A stretch of 8,025 bases of DNA from contig JBKBWT010000289.1 in the NCBI GenBank assembly GCA_046314415.1, positions 1-8,025 on the forward strand, written 5' to 3'. The position numbers and the translations under genes are program-made. Below are positions 1-5,434 of the stretch, piece by piece (the first letter of the stretch is position 1; each line of letters starts with the position of its first letter). The notes under the pieces are model-generated. The model did not search any database, was not told the DNA's origin, and saw nothing but the letters and a program-made list of their open reading frames with translations. Source of the DNA: JADJNW01 sp046314415 (GTDB lineage Bacteria > Bacteroidota > Bacteroidia > Chitinophagales > Saprospiraceae).

Positions 1-260
1 ATAATCCTGAAAATCAAAAAATTACCATAAAAATTCGCTGCTATTTAAAAGGGCGTTATGATATGAATTTTTGGGAAAGCGATTTTCGGTTGATTGCCAA
101 TGCGTTGCCCTATGCAGCCCAGGGTGGTCTGAATGAAATTGTGGCGGGCGACAGTTTCAAAGACGGCGAGGTTTACTTCCTCATTCCCAAGGACTTACGC
201 AAAGCAGATTTAAGTATAAAATTTTACGATCAATCCACGACGCTGCCTTTGCAATGGTGA
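1..260 (+). CDS. Ig-like (DUF4352-like) domain protein, C-terminal part, cut by left edge
   Basis: The reading frame is open from the first bases (codons from position 3) to the TGA ending at 260, and gives about 85 residues. The ATG at 63 is internal: the sequence before it (NPENQKITIKIRCYLKGRYD) is clearly protein-like and continuous, so the true start lies outside the window. The visible part is an all-beta pattern with FWESDFRL, GLNEIVAGDS, GEVYFLIP and LSIKFYD. This alternation of FRL / KDGEV-F-IP strands resembles DUF4352-type immunoglobulin-like domains found in extracellular and lipoprotein contexts. I infer this from pattern memory only; no catalytic motif is visible. It ends 51 bp before the Omp85 gene on the same strand, with no terminator between them, so the two may be co-transcribed. 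Localisation cannot be judged without the N-terminus. Confidence 0.75.
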   Translation, partial: NPENQKITIKIRCYLKGRYDMNFWESDFRLIANALPYAAQGGLNEIVAGDSFKDGEVYFLIPKDLRKADLSIKFYDQSTTLPLQW

Positions 261-296
261 TGTAACAACTTTGTAATTACAGCGTTTGTATTGAAA

Positions 297-301
297 AAGG
301 A
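297..301 (+). promoter_or_regulatory. Shine-Dalgarno-like AAGGA before the Omp85 start
   Basis: AAGGA lies 9 nt before the ATG at 311, and a GGGGA abuts the ATG. This is unusual here because the other starts in the window have A-rich or undistinguished leaders. It supports 311 as the start. Confidence 0.35.
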
Positions 302-310
302 TAGCGGGGA

Positions 311-2107
311 ATGTCGGGAAATTTTTATTTCAATTTGATTATCAGCTTATTATGCATTATGTTTGTTACCTTGGGCAAGGCACAAACCTCCAATTTTACA
401 CTTCGGCTTTTGCCTTTAGATAAGGATATTACATTTTTACAAAAAGAAATAAAATTCCAGACTACCTTCCCGGATTCTACGGCTGTTATTAGAGAATTAC
501 AATATATTATACACCAATTACACCAGCGTGCTTACCTCGAAGCCTCGGTAGATACCTTGCTGCGATTGGACACTATTTTTGCTGCCATTATGCACATTGG
601 TCAACCTTATGAATGGATTGCACTAAATATTGACAGCGTAGATCATTATTTACTAAATGAAAGTGGCTTTCGCGACAAGTTATTTAGTAAAAAACCGTTT
701 TCTCCTGCACAATTAACCCAGTTACAAGAAAATTTATTAACTGCTGCTGAAAATAAGGGTTATCCTTTTGCACAAATAAAATTAGACAGTTTTAGATTTG
801 ATAATCAAGGCGTTAGCGCAAAATTATTATTATATAAAAACCAATTGGTACTGCTGGATAAAATCGAAGTACAGGGCAATGTAAAATTATCTGATATTTA
901 CTTAAGTAATTATTTAGGGATCAAATTGGGCGCACCTTACGACCGCTCGCGGATCCTGCGCATGCGCCAGCGCCTGCGGGAGTTGACGTTTATTAATATG
1001 ACCAAGGACCCCGTCATTAATTTTGCCGGCGATCGGGCTGCCATTCAATTATTTTTAGAAAAAAGACGTGCCAGCCGCTTCGATTTTTTAATCGGCGTAC
1101 TACCGAATAGTGCCCAAACGGGTAAAATGTTGATAACCGGCTCTTTTAATGGCGAATTATATAATCAATTTGGACGGGGTGAGCGCATTTATGCCGAATT
1201 TGAAGCGCTGCGCCCCCAGACCCAGGAACTAAATACCCAATTTAATTATCCGTATTTGCTTAATCTTCCATTTGGTATCGATGCAAAATTTAATTTATAT
1301 AAAAGAGATACCACTTATCTTGATATAGAAACTGATCTCGGAGTTCAATATTTACTCGAGGGCGGTAATTATTTTAAAGTTTTTTGGAATAATCGACGTT
1401 CTAATTTACTAAGTGTCGATTCTTTACTAAATAATGTGCAGCGTTTGCCACCACAATTGGACGTCGGTTATGGTAATTTTGGCTTGGAATATGCTTTCCA
1501 GCAATTGGATTATCGCTACAACCCGCGTCAGGGCTGGAATTTGCTGGTGCGCGGCGCAGCGGGCGTAAAGCAAATCCGACGTAATAATCGGCTGGAATCA
1601 TTTAGTAATGAAAATTTTTATGATTCGCTGGAATTACGCACCTTTCAATATCGGGCGGCGTTTCGTGCCGAGCGATTCATGCCGGTTTTTTCACGCAGCA
1701 CACTAAAACTGGGCGCACAGGGCGCTTACATCTTTTCAAAAGAACCCATTTATTTGAACGAACAATATCGCATTGGCGGCAATCGCCTGTTGCGCGGCTT
1801 CGACGAAGAATTTGTTTTTGCCACTGCTTATACTATTGGCACGCTGGAATATCGCTTACTTATAGGACAAAATTCTTATTTGTATCTATTTGGCGATTAT
1901 GGGTATGTAGAAGATGTAACCGTGACCAATCGCGATTATTTTCAACCCTTCGGTTTTGGCGCAGGTATTACTTTTGAAACACGGGCAGGCTTATTCGGCG
2001 TAAGTTTGGCGTATGGCGGTATTCGCGGGGCGCAAGGCGCGCGGGCGAATCAAGCGGTGGATTTTGGTGCCCCGAAAGTGCATTTTGGATATATTAGCCT
2101 GTTTTAA
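311..2107 (+). CDS. BamA/TamA (Omp85) family outer-membrane barrel protein
   Basis: The 598-residue product begins with a Sec signal peptide: hydrophobic core at residues 9-21 and probable cleavage after GKA (A24, before QTS). Residues about 29-178 look like two degenerate POTRA-like modules. A clear POTRA follows at about 181-251 (LDKIEVQGNVKLSD through the strand AAIQLFLEKR). The rest, about 255-598, alternates polar and hydrophobic residues as in a 16-strand barrel. The family's hallmark loop-6 motif is at 487-497 (RIGGNRLLRGF; core LRGF 494-497), and the protein ends in Phe, as barrel proteins recognised by BAM do. At about 600 residues with roughly three POTRA units it is shorter than BamA and nearer TamA-like or general Omp85 paralogs, so the role is probably insertion or export of a subset of envelope proteins rather than the essential BamA function. 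The first third uses visibly more AT-rich codons than the barrel. It may share a transcript with the Ig-like gene upstream. Confidence 0.9.
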   Translation: MSGNFYFNLIISLLCIMFVTLGKAQTSNFTLRLLPLDKDITFLQKEIKFQTTFPDSTAVIRELQYIIHQLHQRAYLEASVDTLLRLDTIFAAIMHIGQPYEWIALNIDSVDHYLLNESGFRDKLFSKKPFSPAQLTQLQENLLTAAENKGYPFAQIKLDSFRFDNQGVSAKLLLYKNQLVLLDKIEVQGNVKLSDIYLSNYLGIKLGAPYDRSRILRMRQRLRELTFINMTKDPVINFAGDRAAIQLFLEKRRASRFDFLIGVLPNSAQTGKMLITGSFNGELYNQFGRGERIYAEFEALRPQTQELNTQFNYPYLLNLPFGIDAKFNLYKRDTTYLDIETDLGVQYLLEGGNYFKVFWNNRRSNLLSVDSLLNNVQRLPPQLDVGYGNFGLEYAFQQLDYRYNPRQGWNLLVRGAAGVKQIRRNNRLESFSNENFYDSLELRTFQYRAAFRAERFMPVFSRSTLKLGAQGAYIFSKEPIYLNEQYRIGGNRLLRGFDEEFVFATAYTIGTLEYRLLIGQNSYLYLFGDYGYVEDVTVTNRDYFQPFGFGAGITFETRAGLFGVSLAYGGIRGAQGARANQAVDFGAPKVHFGYISLF

Positions 2108-2162
2108 TATTATATCATAACAATGCCCCTATATAATAACACGCTATCATTATGATATAGTA
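2108..2162. repeat. AT-rich inverted repeat directly after the Omp85 stop
   Basis: TATATCATAA (2111-2120) is perfectly complementary to TTATGATATA (2150-2159). Three further outer pairs (one G-U) extend the stem to 2108/2162, with a loop of about 29 nt. It begins at the base after the stop codon. There is no GC core or clean T-tract, so it is not a classical intrinsic terminator. It may act as a weak terminator or 3'-end stabiliser, or as a protein-binding palindrome. Confidence 0.45.
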
Positions 2163-2209
2163 ATGAGCTTTTCTTTAATTGCTGACAGGTACAACGTTTT
2201 TACTGCTAT

Positions 2210-2217
2210 TACATTTG
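2210..2217 (+). promoter_or_regulatory. Candidate -7 element TACATTTG
   Basis: This is an exact match to the Bacteroidota -7 consensus TAnnTTTG, 57 nt before the ATG at 2275. Transcription would start near 2224, giving a leader of about 50 nt. The -33 TTG is weak: TTG at 2179-2181 is too far away, and the CTGACA at 2182-2187 is only approximate. The element would give the coiled-coil gene its own promoter, separate from Omp85. Confidence 0.4.
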
Positions 2218-2274
2218 TTTACTTTTCCTGAACCGCACGTTCTATCAGCCGTTTTATAAAAAAAATATAAAGTT

Positions 2275-3018
2275 ATGAAGAATTTTATAAAAAACAGCAT
2301 CATAATTGCCAGCTGGATACTGTGTTTTATAATATCGGATACGGTTATTGCCCAGGAATTGATGATTAATGACGGTACGGCACGTTACAAAAGACAGGAT
2401 TATCCGGCGGTGATTATTTACATGGAACCGAAGCCGAATGATGTAAAGAAAGCCTGGAAAGATTTTTTGCAAAAGCGTTATGATGTACGGCTGAAAGGCT
2501 ATGGTTTTTTGACCAATCGCGATGTGCTTTCCGCGGAAAACACTGATTTTGATGAGATTGCACCAGGTAATATTGATTTTTACACGGAAGTAATCGAAGA
2601 TAATAACCTGACAAAAATGTCGGTTTTTGCTTCCTTGGGCAATGATGTAAATATCGGATTAGGTAATGATTATCGCCAATATTATCAAATGAAAGGCATT
2701 GTACAAAGTTTTTTAGATACGTATTTACGTGGTTATTATGAAGATCAGGTAAAAGAAGCGCAGGATCGGGTAAGTGATTTGGAAAAAACGCAAAATAATA
2801 AGCAACGTACCATTGAAAGTAACCTGGCAGAAATAGCCCGTTTGCAGGAAGAAAATGAGCGACTCGCCAATGAAGTCACTACTACGCAGACCAATTCCTT
2901 GCAAGCGCGCGAAGAATTAGCCCTGCAACGGCAAAAATTGGATAATATCATCCGCCAGTTGGCTGCTGCAAATAATCCGGTCTTTTATAATGAAAACAGG
3001 AGAAATGATAATAATTAA
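2275..3018 (+). CDS. Secreted/periplasmic protein with C-terminal coiled coil, function unknown
   Basis: I do not recognise this gene. The 247-residue product has a Sec signal peptide: K/N-rich start, hydrophobic residues 8-25, probable cleavage after VIA (A26, before QE). Residues about 27-155 form a globular mixed alpha/beta domain with DYPAVIIYMEPKPNDVKKAW, YGFLTNR and SVFASLGNDVNIG. Residues about 156-230 are a strong coiled coil rich in E, Q, K and R with heptad leucines (DLEKTQ, IARLQEENERLANEV, LALQRQKLDNIIRQL). The tail (NENRRNDNN) is Asn-rich and hydrophilic. The leader is A-rich without a Shine-Dalgarno sequence, as is usual in this phylum. It follows Omp85 by 167 bp, with a candidate promoter and an inverted repeat between, and ends at a convergent terminator. 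The coiled coil suggests self-association or a scaffold role in the periplasm; this is inference only. No lipobox is visible. Confidence 0.8.
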   Translation: MKNFIKNSIIIASWILCFIISDTVIAQELMINDGTARYKRQDYPAVIIYMEPKPNDVKKAWKDFLQKRYDVRLKGYGFLTNRDVLSAENTDFDEIAPGNIDFYTEVIEDNNLTKMSVFASLGNDVNIGLGNDYRQYYQMKGIVQSFLDTYLRGYYEDQVKEAQDRVSDLEKTQNNKQRTIESNLAEIARLQEENERLANEVTTTQTNSLQAREELALQRQKLDNIIRQLAAANNPVFYNENRRNDNN

Positions 3019-3034
3019 GCACAATCGTGATATA

Positions 3035-3070
3035 AAAGCCTATAAATATTGTAAAAACATTATAGGCTTT
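3035..3070. terminator. Bidirectional hairpin terminator between convergent genes
   Basis: AAAGCCTATAA (3035-3045) pairs perfectly over 11 bp with TTATAGGCTTT (3060-3070) around a 14-nt loop. On the + strand it is followed by ATTATTTTCT. On the - strand the GGCTTTTATA exit is also T-rich. It sits between the stop of the coiled-coil gene (3018) and the stop of the - strand transporter gene (3072), as expected for a shared terminator. Confidence 0.8.
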
Positions 3071-3071
3071 A

Positions 3072-4622
3072 TTATTTTCTCACCCGCGCCAAATCACTGA
3101 TTGTCTTTAGCTTTGCTTCTTTCGCCATCGCTTGTCGGATCACCAAGGCGTACGTGTTACTAAAACCCAGCGGTGCGAGCCAATCTATTCCGTATTGTTG
3201 CATAAATGCCTGATCTACATACTGATATAGCGCCGGAGCGTCGGTGATCAATTGTTCCATTTCTGCCGCAGTGGGCGTAAGGAGCACCTGAAAACCCGTG
3301 CCGGTATATTCCGGGTACACGTCAATGGCGCCGGTGCGCAGCGCGTCAAAACACACCTTGGTGCCGCCCAGACCGGTCTTCACTTCGACATCATAATTGG
3401 TATAACCGTTGATCAATTGCGCGAAAAGATGCGCCAGAATGTACTGTTCGGTGAATATTTTCGAGCCGATGCGGAGTACTTTGCCGCCCTGTGCAACATC
3501 CTCCCGCCAGAGTTTTACATCTTTTAGAAATTGTGTAGCTACTGCCTCCGGCTTTTTTTGTTCAAAATCCACCTGATAATTCAGCACCGTCATGATGGAA
3601 TCATTGATCTTGCCCTTTAATAATTCGAGCGTCCTTATTACTTCCGGATAGTTATTTATTACATTTTTATTTACCAATGGAGCGCATTCATACGGTGGGA
3701 AAGCATGCAGATCGTCTTCCAGTACCAGCAAATCGTACGCTTTGATGCGTCCATCTGTAGAATAGCCGCTGATAACGTCCATTTCTCCTTCGGCAACCGC
3801 GCGGTACATGAGTCCGGCGTTTAATATTTTAGTATTTAAATGCAATCCATACAAGGCTGCCAGCTTGGGATAGCCATCCGCGCGCCCGGCAAACTCCGGG
3901 TCGGCTCCGATGCTTAATCCACTCGACGACCATTGCGGTACAAAATACAAAAGCGACATGATTGGTACCAATGCACTGGCATACAAGGAGGTCCGCAACA
4001 TGCGACGCAGCGGTATTCGATTGACCAGTGCCAGCAATTGATCAAACACCACCGCCAATACCGCCGCAAACAGCGCCCCTGACAAAATCATATTAGCATT
4101 GTTCAGCACGATGCCGCCAAAGATAAACTCGCCCAAGCCTCCGGCGCCGATGTACGCCGCCAGCGTGGCTACCCCCACATTGATGACCGTCGCCGTACGG
4201 ATACCGGCAAAAATCACCGGCATTGCCAGCGGCAATTCTACCTTGGTGAGTACCTGCCAGGGCGTCATGCCCATGCCTGCCGCCGCTTCTTTCACTGCCG
4301 CGTCCACTTCGCAGATACCCGTGTAGGTATTGCGCAAAATGGGCAGCAAAGCGTATAAAAATAAAACTAGAATGGCGGGCTTAAAGCCAATACCGAGCAG
4401 CGGAATCAGAAAACCGAGCAAAGCCAGACTGGGAATGGTCTGCAACACCCCGGTAATGCCCAACACCACGCCCGCCCAGCGGGGCTGCCGCGTAATGACA
4501 ATCCCAAGCGGTACCGCCAGGAGCACCGCTAAGCTTAGGGAAAGGAAAGTCAAGCCCAGGTGTTCCAGGGTCTGCTCATATAATTCTTGTTTATTCGCAG
4601 GGATGAATTCAAAAAGGTTCAT
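3072..4622 (-). CDS. Fused ABC importer permease + circularly permuted osmoprotectant-type binding domain
   Basis: The start is taken at 4622 (MNLFEFIPANKQ), which matches the usual start of the family; an in-frame ATG at 4658 would add 12 atypical residues and abut a hairpin. This gives 516 residues. Residues about 1-209 are an OpuCB/ProW-class permease with several membrane helices and the cytoplasmic EAA loop at about 112-131 (EAAAGMGM...ELPLAMPV). An extra helix at about 213-231 tethers the periplasmic part. The binding domain is ProX/OpuCC/YehZ-like, but its C-terminal half comes first: GADPEF, GYSTDGRIKAYDL (286-298) and FPPYECAPLV (308-317), within about 235-368. The N-terminal half comes last: LRIGSKIFTEQ (383-393), GLGGTKVCFDAL (417-428) and YPEYTGTG (436-443), within about 382-516, ending at ISDLARVRK. 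The product should import a quaternary amine or related solute (betaine, choline, carnitine or ergothioneine); the substrate cannot be chosen from sequence. It needs a separate ATPase, and none lies in the window. Confidence 0.9.
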   Translation of the reverse strand: MNLFEFIPANKQELYEQTLEHLGLTFLSLSLAVLLAVPLGIVITRQPRWAGVVLGITGVLQTIPSLALLGFLIPLLGIGFKPAILVLFLYALLPILRNTYTGICEVDAAVKEAAAGMGMTPWQVLTKVELPLAMPVIFAGIRTATVINVGVATLAAYIGAGGLGEFIFGGIVLNNANMILSGALFAAVLAVVFDQLLALVNRIPLRRMLRTSLYASALVPIMSLLYFVPQWSSSGLSIGADPEFAGRADGYPKLAALYGLHLNTKILNAGLMYRAVAEGEMDVISGYSTDGRIKAYDLLVLEDDLHAFPPYECAPLVNKNVINNYPEVIRTLELLKGKINDSIMTVLNYQVDFEQKKPEAVATQFLKDVKLWREDVAQGGKVLRIGSKIFTEQYILAHLFAQLINGYTNYDVEVKTGLGGTKVCFDALRTGAIDVYPEYTGTGFQVLLTPTAAEMEQLITDAPALYQYVDQAFMQQYGIDWLAPLGFSNTYALVIRQAMAKEAKLKTISDLARVRK

Positions 4623-4639
4623 ATCGTTGCAATTATAGG

Positions 4640-4690
4640 GAGGATTGTCGCAATGCATCGTGCCTTGGTGGCACGCTTACCGCACTCCTC
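4640..4690 (-). promoter_or_regulatory. Leader hairpin upstream of the transporter gene
   Basis: On the transcribed - strand, CGTGCC-accaa-GGCACG (4675-4659) forms a perfect 6-bp stem with a 5-nt loop, 36 nt before the chosen ATG (4622). It is flanked by a second 5-bp complementarity, GAGGA (4690-4686) with TCCTC (4644-4640), so the region could fold as an outer stem around an inner hairpin. It could be an RNA leader element or a dyad operator. I do not recognise a known riboswitch class. Confidence 0.4.
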
Positions 4691-4796
4691 TTTGAGTAAA
4701 GATAGCAGATTTCTGGAATTGTGTCATTTTGTGCAAGACTGAAACGCATGTTTTACCGATGAAGAAAGGCAAGTGGAAGGCGTTTTTTTAAAAAGT

Positions 4797-5090
4797 TGTT
4801 TAATTTGTTTAAAAGTGTGTTCAAATTATTTAAATGCGTGTTTTATTCTTGCAAATGTGTGTTCTTATTTTATAAATGTATGTTTAAGTTATTTAAATGT
4901 GTGTTTTATTCATGCAAATGCGTGTTCTTACTTTAGAAATGCGTGTTTAATTTGTATAAATGTGTGTTCTCATTTTAGCAATGTGTGTTTATTTCGTGCA
5001 AATGTGTGTTCAAATTATTTAAAAAAGTGTTTAAGTTTTTTAAATGTGTGTTTTAAAAGAGGCAAAGTGTGCGGAAACCGGCTTTTTGCG
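4797..5090. repeat. Tandem array of about 14 x 21 bp, core AAATGTGTGTT
   Basis: Units begin (TGT) at 4797, 4818, 4839, 4860, 4881, 4902, 4923, 4944, 4965, 4986, 5007, 5028, 5049 and 5070, always exactly 21 bp apart with no indels. The last two units are degenerate. In the first 12 units TGTT (unit positions 1-4), T12 and AA (16-17) are invariant; T9, A15, T18, G19 and G21 are nearly so. The middle varies among three classes (TTA-, TCT/TCA- and TTT-starting), and units at 4839-4901 and 4902-4964 form a 63-bp higher-order pair. There is no alternation of conserved repeat and unique spacer. The array lies 175 bp and more upstream of the transporter start and 3' of the S41 gene. The 21-bp period equals two helical turns, so the cores face one side of the DNA. 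One frame (4773-5129) is open throughout, but its pattern argues against coding. Confidence 0.9.
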
Positions 5091-5108
5091 AATGACAAAC
5101 CGGCTTTT
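5075..5108. repeat. 12-bp direct repeat AAACCGGCTTTT, two copies
   Basis: Perfect copies at 5075-5086 and 5097-5108, 22 bp apart, overlap the degenerate right end of the 21-bp array. The near-identical spacing suggests either array decay or a paired binding site. Confidence 0.6.
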
Positions 5109-5434
5109 GAGCAACCAATTTCCCTTTAAGAAGGCAGTAAGACGCCCTATTCAGGCGGCAAAATACCGATAGCGGCGCTCCATCAGAAGCAAATAAGAGT
5201 CATCTTACATTTTTATTTGTGTGTACCAGGCTACTGTTGCGCTGTTTGTAAATCTGGAGCAATGGAAGATGGAAAGATAGAATACCGTGCATTTGGCATT
5301 CCCTCATTCCAATCTTCCACTATTCCAATACCCATTCCATTACTCCTTCTTGTCCAAAGTTTTTTTATTTAAAATAGGATATGTATATCTCAATTTTTGG
5401 AATGAATCCTGTTAAAGGAATTTATTTTTACCGC
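5109..5434. other. Gene-free interval with GGAA/TTCC inverted clusters
   Basis: No credible reading frame was found on either strand. The visible structure is a GGAA-rich stretch (5256-5282) facing a run of ATTCC motifs (5298, 5306, 5322, 5334). An 8-bp perfect inverted repeat, TGGAAGAT (5263-5270) / ATCTTCCA (5312-5319), joins the two. It lies downstream of the S41 gene, but no GC-rich hairpin with a T-tract adjoins the S41 stop, so I cannot name its terminator. It could be an interspersed intergenic repeat. Confidence 0.4.

Noticed and set aside
4330..4638. 102-codon + strand frame opposite the permease
   Set aside because: It is antisense to the conserved permease segment; its basic, Pro-rich composition is typical of a shadow frame.
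4623..4658. Start of the importer gene at 4658
   Set aside because: The extra 12 residues (MHCDNPPYNCND) do not resemble the family N-terminus, and the ATG abuts a hairpin arm; MNLFEFIPANKQ at 4622 fits better.
4697..4704. TATCTTTA on the - strand as -7 promoter of the importer gene
   Set aside because: It has one mismatch to TAnnTTTG, and the nearest upstream TTG is about 29 nt away, too far for a convincing -33 element.
4797..5090. CRISPR array
   Set aside because: Units are contiguous 21-mers with gradual divergence; there are no unique spacers of about 30 bp, and no cas genes are present.
4773..5129. Annotating the 118-codon frame across the repeats as a gene
   Set aside because: Variation between units falls on first and second codon positions, the start lacks support, and the open frame follows from a repeat length divisible by three.
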